A stretch of DNA of 30,607 nucleotides from an uncultured Oscillibacter sp. (GTDB lineage Bacteria; Bacillota; Clostridia; Oscillospirales; Oscillospiraceae), in assembly GCA_910585165.1 (NCBI GenBank), contig CAJUBX010000017.1:1-30607 (forward strand), given 5' to 3'. Shown here piece by piece: positions 15,171 to 22,715 of the stretch (positions are counted from its first letter, which is position 1; every line of letters begins with the position of its first letter). A program made the position numbers and the translations under genes. The notes beneath the pieces were generated by a model, which searched no databases, was not told where the DNA came from, and saw nothing but the letters and a program-made list of their open reading frames with translations.

Positions 15171-15602
15171 ATGGAAATCACTGAGAAGGTCGCGTATTTG
15201 AAGGGCCTGGCGGAGGGCATGGAGCTGGACGCCGGGAAGAAGGAGGGCAAGCTCCTGACCGCCATCATCGACGTGCTGGAGGACATTGCTCTGGAGCTCA
15301 GCGACATTCAGGACGCGCAGGAGGAGCTGGGCGAGGGCCTGGACGCCGTCAGCGACGATCTGGAGGACGTGGAGGACTTGCTCTACGGCGAGGATGAGGA
15401 TGAGGACGAGTACGAGCTGGACGATTTGGGCGAGGACGAGGACTGCTACGCCACCACCTGCCCCACCTGCGAGGAGACCATCTACTTCGACGAGTCTGTC
15501 CTGGAGGACGGCGAGGTCGTCTGCCCCAACTGCGGCGAGAAGCTGGAGTTCGATCTGGAGAGTCTGGACGAGGACGAGGTGGAAGACGGCGAAGACGACT
15601 GA
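15171..15602 (+). CDS. CD1247 N-terminal domain protein, acidic zinc-ribbon protein
   Basis: A 143-aa protein of a family found across Clostridia. The N-terminal domain (MEITEKVAYLKGLAEGMELD, then KLLTAIIDVLEDIALEL) is the conserved CD1247-type helix bundle. The middle (about 55-95) is extremely acidic and predicted coiled or disordered. The C-terminal third has two CxxC knuckles, CPTC and CPNC (about residues 98-125), that should bind one zinc. The role of the family is unknown; its high acidity and zinc ribbon suggest protein or RNA-polymerase contacts rather than catalysis, which is inference. AGGAGG lies upstream of ATG 15171. It sits 138 bases after efp and is followed by a terminator-like hairpin. 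Confidence 0.85.
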   Translation: MEITEKVAYLKGLAEGMELDAGKKEGKLLTAIIDVLEDIALELSDIQDAQEELGEGLDAVSDDLEDVEDLLYGEDEDEDEYELDDLGEDEDCYATTCPTCEETIYFDESVLEDGEVVCPNCGEKLEFDLESLDEDEVEDGEDD

Positions 15603-15608
15603 CAGCAA

Positions 15609-15638
15609 GCCGGGCGCCGCTGAGGCGCCCGGCCTTTT
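15609..15638 (+). terminator. Terminator between CD1247-family gene and MATE gene
   Basis: Perfect 10-bp GC-rich stem (15609-15618 with 15624-15633), 5-nt loop, then CTTTTC. It lies only 17 bases before the MATE start, with its tail next to the AAGGAG ribosome binding site, so it may attenuate rather than fully stop transcription. Confidence 0.75.
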
Positions 15639-15654
15639 CAAAGGAGCCGGTTCT

Positions 15655-17037
15655 ATGATTCGAGAAAAGAGCTTTTACCGCGCCTTCTTCGCCCTTACGC
15701 TGTCCCTGGCTCTGCAGAATCTGCTGACCTTCGGCGTGAACCTGATGGACACCGTCATGCTGGGCCGCTACAGCCAGGAGGCCATGAGCGGCGTCAGCCT
15801 CTGCAACCAGATTCAATTCCTGCTCCAGATGCTGGTGGGCGGCGCGGGAGAGGGGGCCGTGGTGCTGGGGTCCCAGTACTGGGGGAAAAAGAACCTGGAG
15901 CCCATCTCCCATATCATCGGCGTGGCGCTGCGGTTCGGGGCGGCACTGTCGGCGCTTTTGTTCGGAGCGGTGCTGCTGTTCCCCACACAGCTGCTGGGCC
16001 TTCTCTCCAACGACGCGGCCGTCATCGCCCAGGGAACGGCCTACTTCCAAATCATCTGCTTTTCCTACATCATCTTTACCGTCACCAATATTCTGGTGGC
16101 CTCCCTGCGGTCCGTCGGCGCGGTGAAGATCGGCTATGCCATCTCCTTTTCCACGCTCTGCATCAACATCACGCTGAATTACCTGCTGATTTACGGCAGC
16201 CTGGGCTGCCCGGAGCTGGGTGTCCGGGGGGCGGCTGCGGCCACCCTGGTTTCCCGGTGCGTGGAGCTTGGGATTGTGGCATACTACTTGAAGTACCGGG
16301 AGAAGCGGCTGAACCTGACCTTGAAAAAGCTCATCTTTATCGACGGCAGCTATGTGAAGGACTATAACCGCGTCTCCGCCCCGGTGCTGGTAAACCAGGC
16401 TCTCTGGGGCGTGGCGCAGATGGTGCAGACCGGCATCCTGGGCCACCTGGGAGGGGACGTGACGGCGGCCAACGCCATCGCGGTGCAGGTCTACCAGGTC
16501 CTCTCCGTGGCGGCCTACGGCGCGGCCTCCGCCTCCGGCATCGTGGTGGGGCGGAGCATCGGCGAGGGAAAGCGGGAGGCCCTCCGCCCCCTGGTTGCCA
16601 CGCTCCAGGCGCTGTTCATTGCCATCGGCCTTGTGTCCGGAGGGCTGATTTTCCTGGTCCGAACCCCCATCCTGGCGGTGTTCGGCGGCAATCTGACGGA
16701 GCGGGCCCGGAGCCTGGCTTTGCAGTTTATGGCGGTCATCTCCGTCACCACGGTGGGCACCGCTTACCAGATGGCCTGCGACACCGGCATCATCCGGGGC
16801 GGGGGGGACACGGCCTTCAGCGCCAGGATGAACCTTATCAGCATGTGGGGGATTGTGGTCCCCTTCTCCGCCATGGCGGCCTTTTGGTGGAAGGCTCCTC
16901 CGGCGGCGGTGTTTTTCCTTTTAAAGTGGGATCAGATTTATAAGATCGTTCCCGTGGCCCTCCGGCTTCACAGCTGGAAGTGGGTGCGGAGCGTCACCCG
17001 GCCCGCCGGGGCGGAAAAGGAGGAAGCGCGTGTTTAA
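15655..17037 (+). CDS. MATE-family efflux transporter
   Basis: A 460-aa multidrug and toxin extrusion protein with about twelve hydrophobic helices. These transporters export cationic drugs or metabolites using a Na+ or H+ gradient. The N-terminus SFYRAFFALTLSLALQNLLTFGVNLMDTVMLGRY and the repeat-equivalent NQALWGVAQMVQTGILGHLGG, with GEGAVVLGSQYWGKKN in the first half, are typical. The ATG at 15655 is preceded by AAGGAG at 15641-15646; the longer upstream frame overlaps the CD1247-family gene out of frame and is not used. The last 8 bases overlap the following small gene. The substrate cannot be predicted. Confidence 0.92.
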   Translation: MIREKSFYRAFFALTLSLALQNLLTFGVNLMDTVMLGRYSQEAMSGVSLCNQIQFLLQMLVGGAGEGAVVLGSQYWGKKNLEPISHIIGVALRFGAALSALLFGAVLLFPTQLLGLLSNDAAVIAQGTAYFQIICFSYIIFTVTNILVASLRSVGAVKIGYAISFSTLCINITLNYLLIYGSLGCPELGVRGAAAATLVSRCVELGIVAYYLKYREKRLNLTLKKLIFIDGSYVKDYNRVSAPVLVNQALWGVAQMVQTGILGHLGGDVTAANAIAVQVYQVLSVAAYGAASASGIVVGRSIGEGKREALRPLVATLQALFIAIGLVSGGLIFLVRTPILAVFGGNLTERARSLALQFMAVISVTTVGTAYQMACDTGIIRGGGDTAFSARMNLISMWGIVVPFSAMAAFWWKAPPAAVFFLLKWDQIYKIVPVALRLHSWKWVRSVTRPAGAEKEEARV

Positions 17038-17374
17038 GAAAAAAGAGCCCCAGGAGCCGAGGCCCCCTGTGAATCCCCGGGTCCGGGGCAACATCTACGG
17101 CCTGGCCGCCCTGTACTTGGCCTATATGTTCTATCAGATCGCCAAGCCTTATTTTGCCCGGGACCCCTACGGCCCCACCAAGTTCCAGTTTATCCTGGGG
17201 GCGGGGATTCTGGGCGGCGGCGCGGTGGCGCTGGCGCTCCTGGCGTGGAAAATGTACCACGTCCCCCTGGAGGAGGACCCGCCGGAGGAGGAAAGCGCCG
17301 CCCTGCCGGAGGACGCCGGAGAGGATGCGGAGTCCTGGGACGAGACCTGGGAGGAGCGCGAAGAGGACGGCTGA
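17030..17374 (+). CDS. Small membrane protein, unknown function
   Basis: A 114-aa protein starting with GTG at 17030 inside the end of the MATE gene, with AGGAAG upstream. It has a basic N-terminus (MFKKKEPQEPRPP), two hydrophobic segments at about 23-40 and 53-72, and a strongly acidic tail from about 78 (EEDPPEEESAALPE onward). The arrangement suggests two transmembrane helices with both ends in the cytoplasm. No family is recognised. The overlap suggests co-translation with the transporter, but nothing in the sequence shows that it is a transporter subunit. Confidence 0.75.
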   Translation: MFKKKEPQEPRPPVNPRVRGNIYGLAALYLAYMFYQIAKPYFARDPYGPTKFQFILGAGILGGGAVALALLAWKMYHVPLEEDPPEEESAALPEDAGEDAESWDETWEEREEDG

Positions 17375-17409
17375 AAAGCGGGACCCGCTGCGGGTCCCGC
17401 TCCGTTTTT
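17374..17409. terminator. Bidirectional terminator between convergent genes
   Basis: 10-bp perfect stem (17377-17386 with 17392-17401), loop GCTGC. On the + strand it is followed by CCG and TTTTT (17405-17409). On the - strand a run of four T (complement of 17374-17377) follows, so it can also serve the RluA operon. Confidence 0.85.
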
Positions 17410-17413
17410 GTGT

Positions 17414-18343
17414 TCATGGGATCACATGCGCCGCCTCCGCCGTCCCTGCCGGGAACCGCTCCCGCAAAAGCCGCGCCATATCCTCCGGCAGGGGAGCGCG
17501 GACCTCAATCCGCTCCCCGGTGACGGGGTGGACCAGCGTCAAGGCCCAGGAGTGGAGGGCGGGCCGGGGGATGAGGGCCGGGTCCTCCGTGCCGTAGAGC
17601 CAGTCCCCCGCCAGGGGGCAGCCTAAATACGCCATGTGGACCCGGAGCTGGTGGGTCCGCCCGGTCTCCGGCCAAAGGGCCAGAAGGCTGAGGCCGTCCC
17701 CCTTCGCCAGCACCCGGTAATGGGACACGGCGGGGGAGCCGTCCGGCCGGACCCTCCGGGCCACCAGGGAGGCTTCGTCCCGCCCAATGGGGGCGTTCAC
17801 CGTGCCCCGCTCCACTTGGGGACAGCCCAGGCAGACCGCCCGGTATTCCCGCCGGAAATCCCCCGTGTGCAGCCGCCGCCGGAGCAGGTCGTGAACATAG
17901 CCGCTTTTGGCGACAGCCATCAGCCCGGTGGTGCCCTTGTCCAGGCGGTTTACGGGATGAAAAATGAAGTCCGCTCCCCGCTCCCAGGCCAGGGCCCCCG
18001 CCACCGTGGGCGTGTCCGGCAGGAGGTTGGAGGCGTGAGCCGTCATGCCCGCGGGCTTGTTGACGATGAGCAGGTGCCCGTCCTCCCAAACAACAGGCAG
18101 AGGCCAGGGCCCCGGCGTGATGACGGCTTTGGGCGCTCTGCGGTCCTCCGTCTCCACCTCCAGCACGTCCCCGGCCCGGAGGATATGGGGCGTGTGAACG
18201 GGGAGGCCGTTGACAAGGATGCATTCCCCACCGTGGGCCAGCCGGGAGACGGCGTGGGAGGAAAAGTGGAGCTTGGAACGGAGGATGTGCCGGACGGCGG
18301 CGCCGTCCTCCTCCGGCAGAATGACCCGGGTGATGACCGCCAT
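17414..18343 (-). CDS. RluA-family 23S rRNA or tRNA pseudouridine synthase
   Basis: A 309-aa protein that isomerises specific uridines in RNA to pseudouridine. The N-terminal S4-like RNA-binding region (about 15-65) includes SHAVSRLAHGGECILVNG. The catalytic motif is HPVNRLDKGTTGLM, with the nucleophile Asp at D135; WEDGHLLIVNKPAGM and ETGRTHQLRVHM are further RluA signatures. Which RNA site is modified cannot be told. An ATG at 18343 and a GTG one codon upstream (18346) are both possible; the start overlaps the stop of the histidine kinase gene, so the gene is translationally coupled to a two-component system, an unusual partner. Confidence 0.92.
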   Translation of the reverse strand: MAVITRVILPEEDGAAVRHILRSKLHFSSHAVSRLAHGGECILVNGLPVHTPHILRAGDVLEVETEDRRAPKAVITPGPWPLPVVWEDGHLLIVNKPAGMTAHASNLLPDTPTVAGALAWERGADFIFHPVNRLDKGTTGLMAVAKSGYVHDLLRRRLHTGDFRREYRAVCLGCPQVERGTVNAPIGRDEASLVARRVRPDGSPAVSHYRVLAKGDGLSLLALWPETGRTHQLRVHMAYLGCPLAGDWLYGTEDPALIPRPALHSWALTLVHPVTGERIEVRAPLPEDMARLLRERFPAGTAEAAHVIP

Positions 18344-19323
18344 CACTCCACCCCCCGGGTCCGGCGGCTCAAATCCAGCCGCACCAGGGTCCCCTGCCCG
18401 GGGCGGGAGGAGATGGAAATGTCGTGGTTCAGCCGGTCCAGCACCTGGCGGCAGAGATAGAGGCCGATGCCGGTGGATTTCTTGTCTTCCCGGCCGTTGA
18501 AGCCGGTAAAGCCCTTTTCAAAGACCCGGGGCAGGTCCTCGGGCCGGATGCCGATGCCGCTGTCGGCAATGACCAGGGTTTCCCCGTCGCCGTAGATGCG
18601 GACGCGGCCCCCCTCGGGGGTGTATTTCACCGCGTTGGACAGCAGCTGCTCGACAACGAAGGACAGCCACTTTCCGTCGGTCAGCACCGTCTTTCCCGTT
18701 TCCCGGAAGTCCAGGGAGATTTTTTTCAGGATAAACAGCCGGGCGTACTTCCGCAGGGCCTGGCGGAGAAGCCCGTCCAAATCGCAGCTTCGGAACACGT
18801 AGTCCGTGGAATCGCTGCCCAGGCGGAGGTAGCCCAGGACCATCTCCACATACTGCTCGATTTTCAGAAGCTCCCCCTCCAGCTCGGGCCGGGGCTCCTC
18901 CTGGAGCAGAAGGCGCATGGCGGCGATGGGGGTTTTGATCTGGTGGGCCCAGAGGGTATAGTAGTCCGTCATGTCCTGTATCCGGTTCCGGTCCTCCAGG
19001 GCCAAGGCGGTCCGCTCCGAGGCCAGGGCCCGGAGCAGGGCCTGGTAGTCCTCCTCCAGCAGTCCCCTGGGGGGCGGCAGGGGAAGGGCCTTCTCCCGGA
19101 TTTGGGACAGCAGCCCCTCCAGCTCCCGGTGCCGCCGGGAAAAGCGGAAGCAGCCGGGGACGAACAGCAAAAAGCCCAGGGCGAAACACAGCACGAAGGC
19201 GTAGCCCACGGATTCCAGGGGCAGGCCGTAGAGGTAAAACACGGCGGAGCAGACGCCCAGGCACCCCGCCAGCAGAAAAACCAGTTTGCAGTTCCGGGCA
19301 AGATAGGCCCACAGTATCCTCAT
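18343..19323 (-). CDS. Intramembrane-sensing histidine kinase, BceS-like
   Basis: A 326-aa membrane kinase. Two N-terminal transmembrane helices (about 12-31 and 38-58) are joined by a very short extracellular loop, the mark of intramembrane-sensing kinases that respond to cell-envelope antibiotics via an ABC transporter. The phospho-accepting His is H127 in LWAHQIKTPIAAM; the ATPase boxes are LLSNAVKYTPEGG (N box), IADSGIGI (G1), FEKGFTG (F) and STGIGLYL (G2). Its start overlaps the response regulator stop. BceS kinases usually neighbour a BceAB transporter; none is here, only an MFS exporter upstream. It may respond to a transporter elsewhere. Confidence 0.92.
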   Translation of the reverse strand: MRILWAYLARNCKLVFLLAGCLGVCSAVFYLYGLPLESVGYAFVLCFALGFLLFVPGCFRFSRRHRELEGLLSQIREKALPLPPPRGLLEEDYQALLRALASERTALALEDRNRIQDMTDYYTLWAHQIKTPIAAMRLLLQEEPRPELEGELLKIEQYVEMVLGYLRLGSDSTDYVFRSCDLDGLLRQALRKYARLFILKKISLDFRETGKTVLTDGKWLSFVVEQLLSNAVKYTPEGGRVRIYGDGETLVIADSGIGIRPEDLPRVFEKGFTGFNGREDKKSTGIGLYLCRQVLDRLNHDISISSRPGQGTLVRLDLSRRTRGVE

Positions 19324-20003
19324 GCCGTTTCATCCTCCACCAGATACCCCGCGCCCTTCTTCGTGCGGATGAAATCCGGCAGCCCCGCCGCCTCCAGCTT
19401 CCGCCGCAGGCGGTTCACGTTGACGGACAGGGTGTTCTCGTCCACGAAGCTGTCCGACTCCCACAGGGCGGTCATCATGGCGTCCCGGCTGACGATCCGT
19501 CCCTTTTTCTCCATCAGGAGCTGGAGGAGCTTTCCCTCGTTCCGCGTCAGCTCCACCCGCTGCCCGTTTACGGTCACCGTCCCGTTGGCGGGGTTCAGCA
19601 CCGCCCCGCCGCAGGAGAGCAGGGCCGGGGCGGCGGCGAAGTCATAGGCCCGCCGCAGCATGGCCTGAACCTTGGCGGAGAGGACCTGGAGGTCGAAGGG
19701 CTTGGCCAGCAGGTCGTCCCCGCCCATCTGCATGGCCATGACCATGTTCACGCTGTCCGAGGCGGAGGTCAGAAACAAAATGGGAATCTGGGAGAGCTTC
19801 CGGATTTCCCGGCACCAGTGGTAGCCGTTGAAAAAGGGCAGGGAGATGTCCAGCAGCACCAGCTGGGGATCGAATTCCGCGAACTCCGCCAGCACGGCGT
19901 CAAACCGCCGGACGCAGGCCACCTGGTAGCCCCAGCTCTCCAAATGCCGCTTCACGGCTCCGGCGATGACGCCGTCGTCTTCCACGATTAAAATCCGGTA
20001 CAA
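19320..20003 (-). CDS. OmpR/BceR-like response regulator
   Basis: A 227-aa two-domain regulator. The receiver domain has the acidic pocket IVEDDG, phospho-acceptor D52 in VLLDISLP, a Ser in FLTSAS and the conserved Lys in AKPFD. The C-terminal winged helix (about 130-222) has LTRNEGKLLQLLMEK and TLSVNVNRLRRKLEAAG followed by IRTKKGAGY, the DNA-recognition helix and wing. Partner of the kinase immediately downstream, with a 4-base overlap. First gene of the three-gene unit driven by the promoter at 20043-20071. Confidence 0.95.
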   Translation of the reverse strand: MYRILIVEDDGVIAGAVKRHLESWGYQVACVRRFDAVLAEFAEFDPQLVLLDISLPFFNGYHWCREIRKLSQIPILFLTSASDSVNMVMAMQMGGDDLLAKPFDLQVLSAKVQAMLRRAYDFAAAPALLSCGGAVLNPANGTVTVNGQRVELTRNEGKLLQLLMEKKGRIVSRDAMMTALWESDSFVDENTLSVNVNRLRRKLEAAGLPDFIRTKKGAGYLVEDETA

Positions 20004-20042
20004 AAGCCGTCACCTCCGTATTCCGCTTTGCAAGCGAGTTTC

Positions 20043-20071
20043 AGTATAGCAGAAAAAGACCGCCGTGACAA
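20043..20071 (-). promoter_or_regulatory. Sigma-A promoter of the two-component/rluA unit
   Basis: Reading on the - strand, TTGTCA (20071-20066), a 17-bp spacer and TATACT (20048-20043). About 40 bases separate the -10 from the response-regulator start. It lies between the MFS stop and the regulator, so the two-component unit is transcribed apart from the MFS gene. Confidence 0.85.
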
Positions 20072-20095
20072 GGGTTCCCCATTGAAAAGGGGGGC

Positions 20096-21343
20096 CTACC
20101 GGGAGGGCTGGCCGTCCAGGCGGCGGAACACGCTCCGGGAGCGGAAGGCCGCCGCCGCCGAGGCCCCCGCCGCTCCCAGCAGGACGGCCCAGGCCGGAAA
20201 TCCCTCGAACAGCGCGCCGTAGGCCGCCTGGCCCAGGGGGGAGGCGCAGTTGGCCGCGGCCATGATGAAGGCCATCACCTTGCCCAGAAGCTCCGGCGGC
20301 GTCCGCCGCTGGACTGCGGCGCTGAGGGCCACCGTCAGCATGGTGGACAGCACCATAATGGCAAAGCTCATGGCCGTCACCCCCCACCAGCCCAGGGCGG
20401 GGGAAACGCCGGGCAGAAGGGCCGCCCCCATGCCCGCCGCCGTCAATCCGGCGAAGAGCAGAAGGGCGCTTCCCCGCCGGAGGCGGAGCCGCTCCCCCAG
20501 GCAGGCCGTCAGCACGCCGCCAAAGAGGCCCCCCAGCCCCATGGCCCCCTGGGTGAGGCCCAGGCGGCTGTCGCTCATGCCCAGGGCCTGGACCACCGCC
20601 ACGGGAACGCCCACGATCAAGGCCGCGGACAGCGCCAGGTTAAAGAAGGCCAGCACCGCCATGACGGAGAGAAACACCGGCTGGTCCCGGCGGATGAAGC
20701 GCCAGCTCTCCCCAAGGTCCCGCCGGACCGTGGACAGCACGCCGCCCTCCGCCGCCCGGGAGCGGTGGGGGATGCGGATGAACAGCTCCATGACGGCGGA
20801 GAGGAAGAAGCAGCCCGCCCCCACCCACAAAATGGGCCGCAGGCCGAAGACCCCGAACAGAGCGCCGCCAATCACCGGGCCCAGCAGCCCGGACAGGGTG
20901 CTCACCATATTGATAACGGCGTTGGCGCTGGTCAGATTTTCCTCCGCCGCCAGAAGGGGGATGCTGGCCTGCACCGCCGGCTGGTAGGCCCCGGCGATGC
21001 CGTAGAGCAGCATGAGGCACCCCGCCGTCAGCGGAACCAGCGGCGCACGACCCAGAAGAAGGGCGAAGGAAAGAACCAGGCCCGCCGTGAAGAAGTCCAG
21101 GATAACCATGATGTTCCGCTTGTTTACCCGGTCCGCCACCACGCCGCCCACAGGCGCGCACAGCACCGCAGGGATAAACGCCGCCGCCCCCACCGCGCCG
21201 AACAGCGCGGGAGACCCGGTCTGCCGCAGAAGGTGCAGCGGCAGGGCGAAGCGCAAAACGGCGCTGCCGAAAAGGGATATGACCTGTCCGGCGGCCACCA
21301 GGGTAAAGTCCCGGCGGAACAGGGGTTCTTTGGATGGTTTCAT
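20096..21343 (-). CDS. MFS transporter, EntS/macrolide-efflux type
   Basis: A 415-aa major facilitator with about twelve transmembrane helices, in the MFS_3-like group that includes enterobactin and macrolide exporters. The N-terminal half has FRRDFTLVAAGQVISLFGSA and the loop 2-3 motif GGVVADRVNKRN; the first half ends AAEENLTSANAVINMVSTLSGLLGPVIGG, typical of this group. ATG at 21343 is chosen because AAGGAG lies 8 bases upstream; the frame runs 18 bases further to a TTG without such support. It is preceded by a TetR gene on the same strand and by a perfect palindromic operator, so it is likely a repressed, ligand-inducible exporter. The drug or metabolite exported is unknown. Confidence 0.9.
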   Translation of the reverse strand: MKPSKEPLFRRDFTLVAAGQVISLFGSAVLRFALPLHLLRQTGSPALFGAVGAAAFIPAVLCAPVGGVVADRVNKRNIMVILDFFTAGLVLSFALLLGRAPLVPLTAGCLMLLYGIAGAYQPAVQASIPLLAAEENLTSANAVINMVSTLSGLLGPVIGGALFGVFGLRPILWVGAGCFFLSAVMELFIRIPHRSRAAEGGVLSTVRRDLGESWRFIRRDQPVFLSVMAVLAFFNLALSAALIVGVPVAVVQALGMSDSRLGLTQGAMGLGGLFGGVLTACLGERLRLRRGSALLLFAGLTAAGMGAALLPGVSPALGWWGVTAMSFAIMVLSTMLTVALSAAVQRRTPPELLGKVMAFIMAAANCASPLGQAAYGALFEGFPAWAVLLGAAGASAAAAFRSRSVFRRLDGQPSR

Positions 21344-21376
21344 AAACAGGCTCCTTTTCAATTAATTTTACAATTT

Positions 21377-21399
21377 TAAAAACCGACCGTCGGTTTTTA
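21377..21399. promoter_or_regulatory. TetR-type operator upstream of the MFS gene
   Basis: A 23-bp perfect palindrome: arms 21377-21387 and 21389-21399, single central C at 21388. The core ACCGACCGTCGGT is the kind of site bound by TetR-family regulators of efflux pumps. It lies 34 bases before the MFS start, within AT-rich promoter sequence, which suits repression by the neighbouring TetR protein. Confidence 0.85.
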
Positions 21400-21439
21400 T
21401 ATATCCAAAACAAAACTGCCTGCGGGCGGCAGCTTCGTT

Positions 21440-22114
21440 TCAGGTCTGCGCTTCCCCGCTCAGGGGCGGGTGATGAGACATTTCCGCGTATTGCACCAGG
21501 GTGTCCACAATCTCCTGGTCAATCAGATTGTCAATGCCGAAGCCGCTGAGCAGGCGGTTGTAGACGGCGCAGCGGGCCTGGATTTCCCCCGGGGTGGTGG
21601 GCTGGACGATGGGGTTAATCCAGATATCGGACAGCAGCATCATGGCCTCCGCCAGCTCCTTGGGGCAGTCCGTGCGGATGGAGCCGTCGGCCATGCCCTG
21701 GCGGATGATGGGCTCCACAAAACACGGCACCACCTCTGTGAAGATGCTGCGCATCTCCGTCGCCAGGAATTTGGGGTTGTCCATCAGGTAGGGCATCATG
21801 CAGAACATCTTGACCTGGCGCTCCGGCTGGAGGGAGGCTTTGAACATGGCCCGCAGCTTCTCCAGGCCGTTCAGCGACGGGTCGTCCCGGACCTGGGACA
21901 GCACCTCCCCGTTCCGCTGGCCGATGCGGTCGCAGACGGAGTAGAAAATGTCCTCCTTGGAGGCAAAGTGGTGATAGATGGCTCCCTTGGAAAGGCCCGT
22001 CGCCTCCAGAATATCCTGGAGGGAAGCCCGGTCGTAGCCCTTCTCGATAAACAGCCGTTCCGCCGTGTCCAGAATTTTCCGCACGGTCTCCTCCGGGTAC
22101 TTGTTTCGCGCCAT
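21440..22114 (-). CDS. TetR/AcrR-family transcriptional regulator
   Basis: A 224-aa regulator. The N-terminal helix-turn-helix is classic: KILDTAERLFIEKGYDRAS, LQDILEATGLSKGAIYHHF and ASKEDIFYSV (about residues 12-55). The C-terminal ligand-binding and dimerisation domain (about 60-210) is variable as usual. ATG at 22114 follows GGGAGGG seven bases upstream; a far longer open frame extends upstream but is not coding. It is transcribed toward the MFS gene; the 96-base gap holds the palindromic operator. An imperfect palindrome also sits at its own transcription start, so autoregulation is likely. The effector is unknown. Confidence 0.93.
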   Translation of the reverse strand: MARNKYPEETVRKILDTAERLFIEKGYDRASLQDILEATGLSKGAIYHHFASKEDIFYSVCDRIGQRNGEVLSQVRDDPSLNGLEKLRAMFKASLQPERQVKMFCMMPYLMDNPKFLATEMRSIFTEVVPCFVEPIIRQGMADGSIRTDCPKELAEAMMLLSDIWINPIVQPTTPGEIQARCAVYNRLLSGFGIDNLIDQEIVDTLVQYAEMSHHPPLSGEAQT

Positions 22115-22129
22115 AGGAATCCCTCCCCC

Positions 22130-22150
22130 ATACAAACCGCTGGTCTGTAT
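22130..22150. promoter_or_regulatory. Possible autoregulatory operator of tetR
   Basis: A 21-bp imperfect palindrome with 8 of 10 pairs matching (outer ATACA/TGTAT, inner ACC/GGT), just downstream of the tetR -10. It does not align base for base with the MFS operator, so binding by the same repressor is only a suggestion. Confidence 0.5.
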
Positions 22151-22154
22151 CGCG

Positions 22155-22183
22155 AGTATACCATGCCCGCCCAGGCTTGTCAA
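22155..22183 (-). promoter_or_regulatory. Sigma-A promoter of tetR
   Basis: On the - strand, consensus TTGACA (22183-22178), 17-bp spacer and TATACT (22160-22155). The imperfect palindrome at 22130-22150 overlaps the expected transcription start. Confidence 0.9.
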
Positions 22184-22265
22184 GAAAATTCCGCCGGGCC
22201 CGCCGGAACGGGCGGCCCTTTTCCGCCGGAGGGCTGGAATTCCAAAGCGCGGCGCAATTTTCCCC

Positions 22266-22294
22266 TTGACATTTCCCCCTTTTTCCTGTAAACT
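22266..22294 (+). promoter_or_regulatory. Sigma-A promoter of ylxM-ffh
   Basis: Consensus TTGACA (22266-22271), 17-bp spacer, TAAACT (22289-22294). It is divergent from the tetR promoter, with about 80 bases between the two -35 boxes. Confidence 0.88.
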
Positions 22295-22345
22295 AAGCAA
22301 CGTTGTAAAGCGCAAGGGCTTTACATGATAAAAGGGGGGCCGCCT

Positions 22346-22711
22346 GTGAAGAATCAGACCTACCGCATGACCATGCTCTTTGATTTTTACGGCGAGCTTC
22401 TCACAAAGCGGCAGAAGGAGTTTTTCGACCTCTACTACAACGAGGACCTTTCTCTGGCCGAGATTGCCGAAAACGCCGGCATCTCCCGCCAGGGCGTCCG
22501 GGACGTGATCGTCCGGGCGGAGGCCGCCATGCAGGAGGTGGAGGACAAAACCGGCATCATCAAGCGCTTCCTCGCCCGGAGCGCCCACGTGGACGCCATC
22601 GCCGGAGCCGCCGAGGAAATCTCCACCCTCAATTACCGCTACTACGAGGACAAGCGCTTGTCGGAGCTGGCGGACGTCATCCGCCGGGAAGCCGCCGCGC
22701 TGAAGGAATGA
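22346..22711 (+). CDS. ylxM: YlxM-family putative DNA-binding/SRP-associated protein
   Basis: A 121-aa YlxM/p13-like protein, whose gene almost always precedes ffh in Firmicutes and which is linked to signal recognition particle function. LFDFYGELLTKRQKEFFDLYY and DLSLAEIAENAGISRQGVRD (sigma-70 region 4-like helix-turn-helix) are the family signature. GTG at 22346 is preferred because AAAGGGGG lies 8 bases upstream and the family starts a few residues before FDFYG; an ATG at 22325 would add seven residues with a weaker site. It is 4 bases from ffh and must be co-transcribed. Confidence 0.93.
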   Translation: MKNQTYRMTMLFDFYGELLTKRQKEFFDLYYNEDLSLAEIAENAGISRQGVRDVIVRAEAAMQEVEDKTGIIKRFLARSAHVDAIAGAAEEISTLNYRYYEDKRLSELADVIRREAAALKE

Positions 22712-22715
22712 GCTT

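Noticed and set aside
13962..15641. 559-aa open frame on the - strand across yqeG and efp
   Set aside because: It is antisense to two firmly identified genes, has low-complexity Leu/Val/His composition and no ribosome binding site.
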